Origin: Dastarcus helophoroides
Taxonomy: Eukaryota; Arthropoda; Insecta; Coleoptera; Bothrideridae
Assembly (NCBI GenBank): GCA_028583605.1
Contig: CM053328.1
Location: 30,363,578 to 30,427,577, forward strand
Length of the DNA stretch: 64,000 nucleotides
Direction of reading: 5' to 3'
Numbering within the stretch: the stretch's first letter is position 1; each line of letters begins with the position of its first letter. Position numbers and translations under genes: made by a program. The notes below the pieces were generated by a model. That model did no database searches and was not told where the DNA came from. It saw nothing but the letters and a program-made list of their open reading frames with translations. Shown here one piece after another: positions 24,496 to 35,230 of the stretch.

Positions 24496-27100
24496 GAATA
24501 TACTTTGAATTTTGAAAATGTAACATTTTTTGAAGGATTGAATTTTTCCAAAATTTTGACTTTTCTTTTTCAAAATTTCGCCTTTTTTCAAAATTTCGCT
24601 TTTTTCAAATTGTCTACTTTTTAAAATATATAAATATTTACTTATGTCAAAATTTCTACTTTTTCAAAATTTTAACTTTCCACTTTTTTTAATTTCTGCT
24701 TCTATTTAAAACTTCGACCTTTTTTAAATTTGAAAGATTGCAACTTTGCAAAAATTTGGTTTTTTATACTTTCGGTTATTTCTCTGAAATTATAGCCTAT
24801 TTTGAAAAGTTTAAATTTTTCTGGTCGACTTTTTTTCAAAATTTCCATGTTTTCTGAAATCCTTATTTCTTAAAATAAATTTTTACTTATTCCAAAATTT
24901 GGACTTTTTTCAAATTATTGATTTTTTCAAAACTTCGACATTTAAAAAATCTGCTTGTGTTCAAGCTTCGACATTTTTTTTTTTTAATTTGGCTTCAAAA
25001 ATTGCGACTTATTGTAAAAATTTGATAAATTACTACGTTTTGGTAAAAATTTGGTTTCTTAAATTTTGTTTTTTTAATCTCGGGTTTTTTGAAAGGTTGA
25101 AATATTTGTACGATTCTATTTCAAAATTGGAATCCTTTTTTTCAAAATGTGGCCTTTTTAAAATGGTCGAATTTTTCTCAAAATTTCGATACTTTTCGAA
25201 ATTGTTTGAAATTTCGATTTGTTTAAAGGTTTGCTTGGTCGTTTTTTAAAGTTTTTAACATTTTTTGGGGACATTTTTTTTTACAAAATTTCGCCTTTTT
25301 TCAAATGTTTGACTATTTTTCAGTAACATTTCGACTTTTTTAAAATTTAAATTCGACTTTTTTCAAAATTTCAATTTTTTAAAAAGTTTCATTTTTGTAA
25401 GTTTTATTTTTTTATGAAAACTTCAACTTTTTTTGATATTTTCGGATTTATTTAAATTTTAATTTTTTTTGAACATTTTGTCTCTTAGAATTTCCAAAAA
25501 TTCTGATTTTTTGAGTTTTAATTTTTTATAAAAACTTCGACACTTCAACTTCGACTTTTTTCAATACTTTCGGGTTTATTCAAATTTTAATTTTTTTGAA
25601 CATTTCGTCTTCTTAAAGTTTCAACTTTTTTAAAAATTTTGTTTTTCAAGTTTTAATTTTTTATGAAAATTTTGACACTTCAACTTCGACTTTTTTCGAT
25701 ATTTCCGAATTTATTTAAAATTTCGACTTTTACAAAATTTGAAATTTTTTGGATATCTGTCTTAATATTTTTCAAATTAAACGTGCCATTTTCCAAAATT
25801 TTAACTTCTTTTGAATATTTCGTCTCCAAAATTTCGACGTCCAGTTTTGAAAAATAATCCAAATTGTTGGGGGAAAAAAATAAGAAGTTAACAAATTCCC
25901 GAATTTTTTTAAACATTTTTGAAAAATTGCTTGACCAATTTCAGAATCTGTTTTGAATTTTGACCTATGACCAAGGTGATTATTTAAAAAATTCTTCGAA
26001 CGTCACCTCATAACATAAAAAATTCTTATTTCACGTCAAACAGCCCTCCCTCCTCCCCGTTGTTTATTAAAATTTCGAATTTTTCAAGATTTTGCCTTTA
26101 AAATTTCTAATTTTTCAAGATTTGCCTTTAAAATTTCGATTTTATTTACAATTTTTCAGAAATGTCAAAATTTTTGAAAAGGTCGATAACTTTAATAGTC
26201 GGAATACCCAACAAAGTAGAAACATTTAAAACGGTAAAATTTTCAAAAAAAGAGCCAAAAACGCTTTTTTTTTGTTCTTGCCCTTGGTTATCTCCAAAAA
26301 TTTTAAAATCTTATTCCCTGAAACCAAGAAAGATTAAAAAACACAATAAAGGTTGCTCTAACGCGTTTCGATAGCCAAGCTATTATCTTCAGAAAGAGAA
26401 AAATTCTAAGTCACAATTTTTAAAAGACGCTCCAATTATAAATAAACGATATCGAAATTTTGAAAAAATTCCAATGTTTCCAAAACCTCGACTTAGTCGA
26501 ACCAAATAACTCAAAATTTAAACGTCAAGCTTTCCAAAAGAAGTTAAAATTTTGAAGAAAGTCGAAAGTACTGAAAAAAAAGTCAAAATTTTAGATTTTT
26601 GAAAAGACGAATTCTTCTAAGAAATCTAAATTTTGAAGAGCCGAATTTTTCAGAAATGTCAAAATATTGGGAAAGGTTGAAACTTTAAAAATAGTTGTAA
26701 CATTCAAAAAAGTAAAAATTTTGAAAAACACTGAAATTCTGGAAAAAAACCGAAAATGTTAAAAGTCAAAATTATAAATCACTTGATAATTTTAAAAAAA
26801 ATCCAAATATTTTAAAAAATTCTACATATGCCGAAGATAACACTCAAAATCTAAACGTCAACATTTCCAAAAGAAGTCAAATTTTTAGAAAAAGTCGAAA
26901 ATGTTGAAAAAAGTAATCGTAATTTTTAAAAAGTTGCGATTTTCAAAAAAAATAGAATTTTCGCGGGAAATCCAAATTTTGAAGAGTTGAACTGTTTAGA
27001 AATGTCGAAACTTTTGGAAAAGTCCAAACTTTAAAAAGAGTCGTAACATTCAAAAAAGTAGAAATTTTGAAAAACATTCAAATTTTTGCAACAGTTTGAA
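24496..27100. repeat. Satellite-like array 4 inside intron 3, T-rich then A-rich
   Basis: T-rich units such as TTTTTTCAAAATTTCGCC run to about 26.0 kb, then A-rich units such as AAAAAGTCGAAA run to about 27.1 kb. A dispersed repeat copy interrupts at 26281-26398. ORFs at 24899-25249 and 25663-25916 are repeat translations. Confidence 0.82.
26281..26398 (-). mobile_element. Dispersed repeat copy in intron 3
   Basis: Contains CCCTTGGTTATCTCCAAAAA, CCCTGAAACCAAGAAAG, GGTTGCTCTAACGCGTTTCG and ATAGCCAAGCTATTATCTTC, the same order as the 21.1 kb copy. Confidence 0.6.
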
Positions 27101-27305
27101 TGTTTTTCCACAATGGAACCGTGAAAATGTTAATGAAACACTAAATAATTAATATTTCATACCAAATGTCTAAAAAAATGAAGTTTAAAGTTGGAATGTG
27201 GAGGATAGTTGGAAAAACCTTCGGAATTTTTAAAAAAATCATCTTCCTCAATTTAGTCTTTTCTGTGTATTGTACTATGTGCGTACTGCTCACAATTATT
27301 CTTAC

Positions 27306-28052
27306 CTCTATCACTATTCTACCCAGTGGTGCACCGTTGACTTCGATGTTAAAGTAATAAAGTGGACACATATTGGCAGGGTTCCTGATCTGCGGCGAAT
27401 GCACGACACTTTGCATCAAAAGGTTGTTTTCCTGGTACATATTCTTGGGAGTCGTCAGCACTAGATGCTGCGGATTGTGCCCGACGTATCCCAAGGGAGG
27501 TAGCGTATTGTGGTTGTGATAATCCAGGCCGTTGACCGGTTGCTGGGGTTGCTGTTTGGTCAGCACGTGTCGTGAGTACAACTGCGACATGCAATAATTG
27601 GCAAGGAAAAGGATGGGGTTCTGTTGAGAGGGAGGCGGCACTATCCTGGAATTGCCCGGTAGAGCCACCTCCCCGTTATGAATGTTGCCCAAGGCCTGTT
27701 TCAACAACTGAAAGTCGAATATCACCGTGGAGTTCTTGATGAGATCGTCCAGCTGACATTGCAGGTACATGTCCTGGTAGCGCAACTGGAGGCGCTGCTT
27801 TTCGGAGCTCAAGCTGGAACACAAGTTGTGAACTTCCGTTAGGTTTTCGGCCATGGACAAATTAAGACGCAGTTTCGCCAGAGCTTCTCTGGTGTCGTTT
27901 AGTTCGAAGTGCGATGCGTTGTTGGTCAGGTCGGCCTCCACGTGTGTTTTAAGCGTTACGCAGGCTTCGAGGATTTTCAGGAGGAACTCTCGCTGCTGTA
28001 TTGCCAGTCTTTGGATTTCGGATAACATTTTGTTCATGGCAGCGAGATCCAC
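27306..28052 (-). CDS. Coding exon 2: coiled coil, linker and start of cyclophilin domain
   Basis: This exon encodes residues 160-408. It opens with GTG (Val) directly after the acceptor ATGCTTTCAG and continues the helix begun at the end of exon 1. Residues 160-265 are rich in Leu, Glu, Lys and Gln with heptad-like spacing, as expected of a TRIM coiled coil that dimerises in antiparallel fashion. Residues 285-382 are rich in Gln, Asn, Pro and His and look disordered. The last 22 residues, from MCPLYYFNIEVNGAPLGR, are the first two beta strands of a cyclophilin. The exon ends GTGATAGAG, followed by GTAAGAATAA. ORF reading continues past this donor into intron-like sequence with no family resemblance, whereas exon 3 resumes the cyclophilin fold exactly. 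Confidence 0.92.
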
Positions 28053-28180
28053 CTGAAAGCATTATTTTTATTTTAAATTGTTTGATACGTATTATCATTT
28101 TGAGTGAATGTCACTAGGCACAAAGAGCTAGGCACAAATTGCAGAATTTGTTACCTTTTTTTTAGGTTACGACTTATTTA

Positions 28181-28360
28181 CAGTCAACTTCGGATATAAT
28201 GAACCACTAAAGGGATCTTTTAAATAGTTCGTTACAGCCGAGTGTTTCGTTATAAACGAATAATAAGTACATATTTTGTTATGGAGCTTTGGGCCATAAT
28301 CTTGTTCATTATAAGTAGTCGTTCATTATATGCGGAGTTCGTTATATCCGAAGTTGACTG
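28181..28360. mobile_element. pogo/Tc1-like MITE, 180 bp
   Basis: Terminal inverted repeats are CAGTCAACTTCGGATATAAT at the left and, read inverted, CAGTCAACTTCGGATATAAC at the right. The element is flanked by TA on both sides (28179-28180 and 28361-28362). The CAGTC start and the TA target are typical of pogo/Tigger relatives. It lies in intron 2. Confidence 0.82.
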
Positions 28361-28639
28361 TATTTTTAACTAATACCTATACAACGTAATTTTTGTTCAA
28401 ATTACTTTTACCCTTGCTTCGGTTTCCATATGTAGTTTGCAGCAATTAATCTTACCCCAGAAATACTAAGGGTGCAGAGTTTTTTATTCTTTGGAAATTT
28501 TTTAATTGCCTGACGGTCGATTTCAGTCCCTACTGATATTTTGTCAATTTAAAATACGATGGGATTATGTCACTCTCCTGAGTATTGTGGATAGATGACA
28601 GTACTGAGTTTTTGTTAATTCTAATCTTGACACTACGAG

Positions 28640-31600
28640 GAAAAGTGTGTTAGTATGAAAATTTAAACTCTTATTAAAAATTTACGCTTCTTCAGAGTAT
28701 CTATTTTTTTTTGAAAATGTCGGCTTTTTTTTGAAAATTCCTGCTTTTTCGAAAATTTAATGTATTTTGAATATTCCGACTTTTTTGAAGAATCTGACCT
28801 TTCAGAATTTTGGCTTCTTTAAAATTTCAACTTTTTTAAGCTTCATTTATATAAGAGTATTTAGAACTTTTCTTTAAAAAAAAATGCTACTTTTTTGAAA
28901 TTTGTACTGGACATTTTTGACTTAATTTTAAAAAATCGACGGTTCCAAATCTAAGATTTTTTTCAAAATTTTGATTTCCTTGAAAAATTTGAATTTTGCT
29001 AAATTGTAACTTTTTCTCAAAATTTTAATTTTTTGCAAATTTACGTTTTGTTGAACATTTTCACTTAATTTCAAATTTTAGATTTTTTAAATTTCGAGTT
29101 ATTCAAAATTTTTAATTTTTTGAAAATTTTAATTTTTTTTAAGTTACTGTTTCTCTCTAAATTTTGACTTATTTAAACGTTTTTATCGAAATTTTGATTT
29201 TTTAAAAACTTTTTCTCGAGTTTGGACTTTTTTGTAAATTTTTACACATTTGAACATCCTTCTTTTTTTCAAAATCTCGACCTTTCCACTTTTTGGCGAT
29301 TTTGATTTTTTTGAAAATCTTGTCAGCATTTTTTTCAAAATTTTCCACTTTTTCTTTAAATTTCAATCTTTTCTTCAAAATCTTTACTTCTCGAAGTGTT
29401 GACTTCTTTTGAATGATTTTTTTGGAAGTTTCAACTCGTATTGAATATTTCGACTTTTTTGAAAATTCCGACCTTTTTGGATTTCAGATTTTAAGCATTT
29501 ACTTTTTGAAAACTTGGAATTTTTTTGAAAATTTTTACTTTGTTAAAAATTTCCACTTTTTTGATGAAAATGTCAATTTTTTTCAAAATACATATTGACT
29601 TTTTGAAGAATTCTGCCGTTTTTCTAAATTTTGACTATCTCTCGAAATTGTGACTTTTTTTATAAATTTCGTTTGTGTTGGAAAATTCTATTTTTTTTTG
29701 AAAATTTCGACTTTTTTTAAATACTTCAAGTTTTTTAAAAATTCCGACTTATTAAAATTTTCTTTTCTTTAAAGAATCTGATTTTTTAAAAATTTGGAAT
29801 TTTTTCGAAAATTTTTACTTCTTTAGAAAACTGACTTTTTTGAAAATTGTGTCTGAAAATTTAAATTTTTTTCAAAATATTTACTTTGTTTTTGAAGAAT
29901 TTTGACATCTAAATTTTGATTTTTTTCGCAATTTTAACTATTTTTTTTTAATTTCGCTTGTTTTGGAAAATTCTATATATATTTTTTTAAAATTTCGTTT
30001 GAGTTCGATTTTTTATAGAACGGGATTTTTTTTAAATTTTTACTTCTTTAGAAAATTAGACTTTTTTCAAAAGTGTGTGAAAATTTCGATTTTGTCAAAA
30101 TACTGACTTTTGAAGAATTTCTACTTTTCTAAATTTTGATTCTTTCTCGAAATTTTGACTTTTTGGTAAATTTTACTTGTTTTGAATAATTCTGTTTTAT
30201 TATATTTGTGCACATTTCAACCTGTTTTAAATATTTCGAGTTTTTTGAAAATCTGGAATTTTTTTAAAATTTTTTTCTCAAAAACGTCCGACTTTTTTCA
30301 CAAAATGTTGATCTTTTCAAAATACATATTGACTTTTTTGAAGAACTGTGCCTTCTAAATTTTGACTTTTTCTCGAAAGTGTGACTTTTTTTGTAAGTTT
30401 CGTTTGATTTGGAAAATTCTCCTTTTTTAAAAAAAATTTCGGCCTGTTTTGAATACTTCAAGTTTTTTAATATTCTGACTTTTTAAAATTTAATTTTCTT
30501 TAAGGAATTTAATTTTTTGAAAATTTGGATTTTTTTCGAAAATTTTTACTTCTTTAGAAAATTGACTTTTTTGAAAATTGTGCCTAAAAATTTTGATTTT
30601 TTTCAAAATATTTACTTTTTTTTGAAGAAGTTTGACTTCTTTCCAAATTTTGATTTTTTCTCGAAACTATTTTTTGTAAAAGCTTGTTTTGGAAAATGCT
30701 ACTTTGTTTTTGAAAATTTTAAACGTTTAATTTTTTTAAATTCCAGTTTTTATTTTAAATTTCGTTTTCCCTAAGGCATTCGATTTTTTGAAAATTTGGA
30801 TTATTTTTGAAAATTTTTGCTTTAGAAAATTGGTCTTTTTTTGAAAATTGTGTCTGAAAATTCCGATTTATTAAAATATTGACTTCTGAAGAATTTTGAC
30901 TTTTCTAAATTTTGATTCTTTCTCGAAATTTTGAATTTTTTCATTAATTTTGCCTGTTTTGAATAATTCTATTTTGTTTATTATTATTGTTTTGATTTTG
31001 AACATTTCAACCTGTTCTGTATATTTCGAGTTTTATGAAAATTCCGACCTTTAAATTTTATTTTTTTAAGAATTTGACCTTCTTGAAAGTTTTGACTTTT
31101 TTTTGAAAAGTTTTGCCTTTAAAAACCTTTTTTCAAAATTTCGAATTTCTTTGAAAATGTTTACTTCAGAAAATTCAACTTTTGAAAACTGACTAAAAAT
31201 TTCGATTTTTTTTTTTCAAAATATCGCCGTTTTTAAAGAATTTAAACTTTTTTCCAAATTTTGACTTTTTATAAATTTCTCTTGTTTTGGAAAATTTGTA
31301 TTTTTGGAATTTCGAGCCGTTTTTATTGTTTCAACTTTTCCGGAAAATACGACTTTTTTCAATTTTATTTTCTTTAAAGAATTTGATTTTTTTTAAATAT
31401 ATTTATTTTTTCTGAAAATTCGACAGTTTTGAAACTTGTGACTGAGAAATTTCTACATTTTAATATTTCCACTTTTGATTTAATTTGAAAAATTCGACTT
31501 TTCCTAAATTTTGATTATTATTTCAAAATTTTGACTCTTGAAAAATATTTGGATTATTTTTTTAATTTGAATTTTTTTGGTAATGTCCCCTTTTTTTGAA

Positions 31601-32900
31601 ATATTCTGCCCTTTTTGAAAATTTCATTCTATTGGAAAATTCTGCTTTTTTCGTCTTTTTTGAAAATTTTGAATTCTTCAATATTTGACTTCCAGAATTT
31701 TGATCTTTTTTGAAAATTTCGACCCATTAAAAATTCCGTCTATTTTTAACTTTTAATTTTTTTTCAAGAATTGATTTTTTCCAAAATTTTGAACCTTTTG
31801 AAAATTTGTATTTTTTTCTAAAGTCGAATTTTTTTAAAATTTTGACTAAAAATTTCGGTATTTTTAAATTTCCACGTTTGACTTAATTGAAAAATGTTAC
31901 CGCTTCAACATTTGTTGCAAAATTTCGACCTTTTTTCAAAGTGTCAAAGTTTTTTAAAATTTCCACTTTTTCTTTAAATTTCACTCTTCTAAATTTTAAT
32001 TTTTTCTCGAAATTTTGACTTGTAAATTTGGTCAACTTTGGAAATTTGGATATTTTGATATTTTTAATTTCTATTTCATTGAACATTTTGACTTTGAAGG
32101 TTCCGATTCTATTGGAATTTCGATTTTTGGAAAATTTAGACTTCAAAATTTTTGCTATTTTGAAAATTTCGACTAAATTTCAAGTTCTTGTTTTTCTAAA
32201 AATTTTGGACCTGTTTTAAAAGTATTTTCCCAAGATTATAGCGTTTTGTATAAATATTGGCTGCATTTGAAAAATTCAGCTCTTTTTTCAAAATTTCTGT
32301 TTTTCCAAAAATTTTGGTGTAACGAAGTCCTTGGTTATCTTCAAAAATTGATATTCAGGGGACAAGAATTGTATATCAATTTTTCCAAAACTTTTGTTGT
32401 TTAAAAATTTTGACTGTTTTGAAAATTATCCTTTTTTTCACCATCTCAATTTGTTTCAATATGGGTCTTTAAAAAATTAGGAACTTTCGGGAAGTATGGA
32501 ATTTTTGAAAATTTTCACCTCTTTTCAAATCCCTACTTTTTTTATTTTAGACTTTTTAAATTTTTTTTAGTTTTTCTCGAAGTTTTGATTTTTTGAAAAT
32601 TTCGATTTTTTTTTCAAAATTTCGACCTTTTGAATTTTTTGTAAATACGCTTTTTTTTAATACATTCTTTTTTATAAAAATTTGAACTTTTTTGACTATT
32701 TCGATTCTTAAAATGTTGACTTACTTAAACATTTCGATTTTCTTCGACTTTTTTCTAGATTTGGACTTTTTCTCAGAATTTTTTACTTTCTTTGCTTTTT
32801 TTAATTCAGCTTTTTTGTAAATTTTTTTGTTGAGAACTTTAAAAATTTCGATTTTTTTTTAAACATTTGGAACTTTCAAGACACCATTTTATTTGTCTCC
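28640..32900. repeat. Satellite-like array 5 inside intron 2, T-rich
   Basis: T-rich units with GAAAATTTCGACTTTTTT run throughout with no clear flip. Higher-order repetition of about 775 bp is visible: CTACTTTTCTAAATTTTGAT with TCTTTCTCGAAATTTTGA near 30120 recurs near 30900. ORFs in this stretch are repeat translations. Confidence 0.82.
32322..32382 (-). mobile_element. Short fragment of the dispersed repeat
   Basis: ACGAAGTCCTTGGTTATCTT, then CAGGGGACAAGAATTGTATA, matches the outer part of the 21.1 and 53.2 kb copies. The core is absent. Confidence 0.5.
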
Positions 32901-33712
32901 CTAGACAATATTTGAAAAGTTTATTTCGATACATAATCGGGTGTTCACTTAAAAAAGTCATCAAGGATAGTGTGATTATTGATGGTTTTGGTTGATCTGT
33001 CAAGTATCACTTTGATGTATTATTATTTATACGAAGAGGTTAGAATTTTCTAAAGCATAAGAAAATACTTCATAAAGTTACTTTGGTTGACGAAATATTA
33101 CTTGAATTAATAACATAAACGTACAGGGAGTCCCTTTAAGGTCTTTCACTATAATCTTAAAAAATTACTGGATTTTCCATCAGCAGCTTGTAGTTCAAAT
33201 CTATTTAAACTTTTACAGTTGTCGATCACCGATAATCTATTTAAGATAAACGTTAAAAACATAAGACATTTTACAGTCAACTTGATGACTTTTTCAATTG
33301 AACACCCGATCGATGATCCTCCTAATACTTCTATGCACCAAACTTTTATTAAATCACTTTTAAGATGCCTGATTCGACCTAACCTAACTTTTCAAAATAT
33401 TTGCATTTTTTACATTGAAGTTGAAATTGACTTCTTTGTTGATGTTTTTAAATTTTATTAAAATAACTTTTTATATTCGATCGCAGATTAATTTAATTTA
33501 ATAAATGTTCGTGAAATGTAACAATCAAGTGTCAGTCATCAACTAATAGTTTAATCCATTCTTTTTGACCTCTTAAGATATACTTAAGCTAATCTAATAT
33601 AAAGTCGAATGCTTTGTCTATCTTCAGTTCTCGACAAGTCGATGGTTGATTCGTTTATTTTATTGTCGAATTACTTTTGCCAACTATTTTTGTCGTCGTA
33701 TGGGAATCCTGC

Positions 33713-33757
33713 CTAATCTAACCTACCCTAACTAACCTTACCTAACTAATCTAATTA
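33713..33757. repeat. Degenerate CTAACC tract
   Basis: CCTAATCTAACCTACCCTAA continues with more CTAACC variants. Such AACCT-like tracts are scattered through many insect genomes. It is too short and impure to be a telomere. Confidence 0.6.
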
Positions 33758-33840
33758 TTTTATATAACAGCAATCCTCGAATCATCATCATATTTAGTTC
33801 CTGATATTTAGCATCATTAGACCTTTTCTACCCACTATTG

Positions 33841-34113
33841 TTACTCCTCTGAGGGATCAAAGTATTGGAGCAAACCTAGAAACGGTAAAATCTTTTTCAT
33901 CAGAATCTGCTTTAATTCTCCTTGTTCCAATTTGTGACCCAAGAGTCCTTTACTGTGTTTGACAGAAGCCTCAGAATGGCAAAGCAAATGCAGAATGCAG
34001 ATGAGTTTCTTCCTCCTCCTCGCACTACAACCTAACCTAACTTTTATAAAGTACATATTATACGTCCGAGTGATACTTGGTATACTAAAAACATAAATAG
34101 AAGATCTGGCCAA
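33841..34113 (-). CDS. Unrecognised short ORF in intron 2 (doubtful)
   Basis: The last 45 codons look more like a coding exon than the flanks: charged and hydrophobic residues alternate, with stretches HKLEQGELKQILMKK and GLLQYFDPSEE before the stop. I recognise no family. The first part, near the CCTAACCTAAC tract, looks like non-coding sequence read through. It could be a terminal exon of a nested or alternative transcript, a decayed mobile-element exon, or chance. It has no start context or promoter that I can defend. Confidence 0.15.
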   Translation of the reverse strand: MARSSIYVFSIPSITRTYNMYFIKVRLGCSARRRKKLICILHLLCHSEASVKHSKGLLGHKLEQGELKQILMKKILPFLGLLQYFDPSEE

Positions 34114-34572
34114 CTCTGATCTCTCTGCTAGACAATTGTAGTTAAGATTGGTGTAACTCTGGTACTGTGAACTTGGCCCACGGTATAGCAGTGTGGTAGT
34201 CTTCCCTTAACAATGTGTTTTTGATTTGCACACTTCAGTCATTCAAAGTTTTGTAGCTATCAAATAGGTAGCTATCTGTAGCCGCAACGTTGGTGCAAAG
34301 TTACTACGACATTTAAAGCTGAAGTACTTTTGAACTCACTCACTAACTACGCTAATCTGATGAGATAGATAAGTTCCAAACGAGTCATTGGTTTTTAACC
34401 CCACCCCATTGGTTTTGCCCACATTAAAGAATTATTCCATCTAGATAACCTTGTTCATGTTGCTAACTTCAAATAATTAATAACAAAATTATGACATGTT
34501 TTATTTTGTTAATATTTACAAGCAAATCTGGATTATTCTACTTTGAAACTAAGGTGACAGTTTTGGTCTAAC

Positions 34573-35049
34573 CTGTAACTCGGCGATAAGTTGATCTTTG
34601 GCCTCCGCCTGCGACTTAATCTGATGCGTCGTGTGGTCGCTGGTGGAGGCGCAAGCGCGGCAAACCGGCGCCGCGCAAGTGTGACACCACAGGGCCAAAG
34701 GCATGGCGTGCGTATGGCAGTTCTCGGAGATGACTTTGGCCTTGTCGGGAGGTTTTGGAGCTGGCGTTGAGGCCGACGGAGCGAGTTTCAGTTGCGAAAA
34801 ATTTTTGGCGAGGCAGAGCACCGGCGTGTAAGTGGGGAGAGATTCGGGTCCCATTTCGCCGACTTCGGTGCGCTTCCAACAGTAAACGCAGTAGAGCTCT
34901 TGGCCTTTGTTGAGTGTAGTGCGCATGCACTGCAAGCAAAAGTAGTGTTTGCAGGAAAGTAGCTTCGGACTTTGGTCGGAGTCGTTGAATTTTTGCTTGC
35001 AGTAACCGCACAACATTAGTTCTTCGAATTCTGATGATACGGTTTCCAT
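34573..35049 (-). CDS. Coding exon 1: RING finger and B-box of TRIM-Cyp-like protein
   Basis: This exon encodes residues 1-159. The RING finger is complete in C3HC4 order: C14, C17, C33, H35, C38, C41, C54, C57. The B-box type 2 is also complete: C111, H114, C122, C125, C130, C133, H139, H142. RING fingers recruit ubiquitin-conjugating enzymes, and a RING followed by a B-box 2 and coiled coil defines the TRIM family of E3 ligases. Residues 85-105 form a short proline/alanine/lysine linker. I place the start at 35047-35049, reading METVSSEFEE, because a strong 3' splice site (TTTTTAATTTCAG) ends only two bases upstream. An in-frame Met 15 residues further up would sit in the intron. The exon ends in CAG at 34573, followed by GTTAG. 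Its GC content is clearly above the flanking intron arrays. Confidence 0.93.
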
Positions 35050-35066
35050 TTCTGAAATTAAAAAAG
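35050..35066 (-). promoter_or_regulatory. 3' splice acceptor just upstream of the start codon
   Basis: On the minus strand, CTTTTTTAATTTCAG is followed by AA and the ATG. The exon therefore begins at 35051. This implies an upstream non-coding exon and decides the start codon against the in-frame Met 15 codons further up. Confidence 0.8.
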
Positions 35067-35230
35067 ACTGATTCAGACACTTGCATCCTAACAACCAAGC
35101 CAGGATGCGTGTGTGGCCAGCGACAAAATTCTGAATCCGAATTCCTGATTCGGAAACTTAATTATGATCCAGTGCAGTGCTTGGTGGGAATAAGTAATGT
35201 TTTTACTCAAAAACCTGATCCCAACTTCAA
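35052..35230. other. Start of 5' intron upstream of the TRIM-Cyp coding exon
   Basis: Balanced sequence before the array begins. On the minus strand it provides the pyrimidine tract and branch region for the acceptor at 35052. The upstream untranslated exon and promoter are not located. Confidence 0.5.

Larger units (their letters stand above)
23070..27305 (-). other. Intron 3 of the TRIM-Cyp-like gene, splitting the cyclophilin domain
   Basis: The intron runs from donor GAG|GTAAGAATAA to acceptor CCTCTTTTAG. It separates the second and third structural segments of the cyclophilin fold. It holds three copies of a dispersed repeat (23.4, 24.1 and 26.3 kb), an hAT-like terminus at 24413, and a satellite array that is T-rich to about 26.0 kb and A-rich to 27.1 kb on the plus strand. 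Confidence 0.87.
28053..34572 (-). other. Intron 2 of the TRIM-Cyp-like gene
   Basis: The intron runs from donor CAG|GTTAGACC to acceptor ATGCTTTCAG. It contains a pogo-like MITE (28181-28360), a long T-rich array (28.6-32.9 kb), a fragment of the repeat with the ACGCGTTTCGATAG core, CCTAACCTAAC tracts, and a short coding-like ORF at 33841-34113. Confidence 0.85.
32900..34572. other. Non-array part of intron 2
   Basis: Contains CCTAACCTAAC tracts (33375, 34030) and a longer degenerate CTAACC/CCTAACT tract at 33713-33757. Also holds the ORF described separately. Nothing else recognised. Confidence 0.5.
22638..35049 (-). other. Gene model: RING, B-box, coiled-coil, cyclophilin protein (TRIM-Cyp-like)
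   Basis: Three coding exons (35049-34573, 28052-27306, 23069-22638) join in phase 0 into 551 codons plus a stop. Coding lengths are 477, 747 and 432 bp, all multiples of three. Both introns have GT donors and pyrimidine-rich AG acceptors: intron 2 is 28053-34572 (6520 bp) and intron 3 is 23070-27305 (4236 bp). A further acceptor two bases upstream of the start codon implies at least one untranslated exon above 35051 that I could not place. Domain order is RING (14-57), B-box 2 (111-142), coiled coil (about 145-265), Q/N/P-rich linker (about 285-382) and cyclophilin (387-551). From memory, Drosophila CG5071 may be the counterpart, but I have not verified this. The likely role is a cytosolic E3 ubiquitin ligase whose targets are chosen by the cyclophilin fold. 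Function is inferred from domains only. Confidence 0.9.

Noticed and set aside
24899..25249. 116-codon Phe/Lys/Ser-rich ORF as a membrane protein
   Set aside because: Its apparent hydrophobic segments come from TTT and TTC codons of the T-rich array.
33713..33757. CTAACC tract as a telomere
   Set aside because: It is under 50 bp, impure and internal. Such tracts are dispersed in insect genomes.
35050..35094. Upstream in-frame Met (MLGCKCLNQ) as the start of the TRIM-Cyp-like protein
   Set aside because: A good 3' splice site lies between it and the METVSSEF start, so it is intronic, and the extra residues add no domain.
34616..35098. 160-codon minus-strand ORF overlapping the RING exon
   Set aside because: It is a shadow of the RING/B-box exon in another frame. 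It is Arg-rich with no domain, while the chosen frame has all sixteen zinc ligands.
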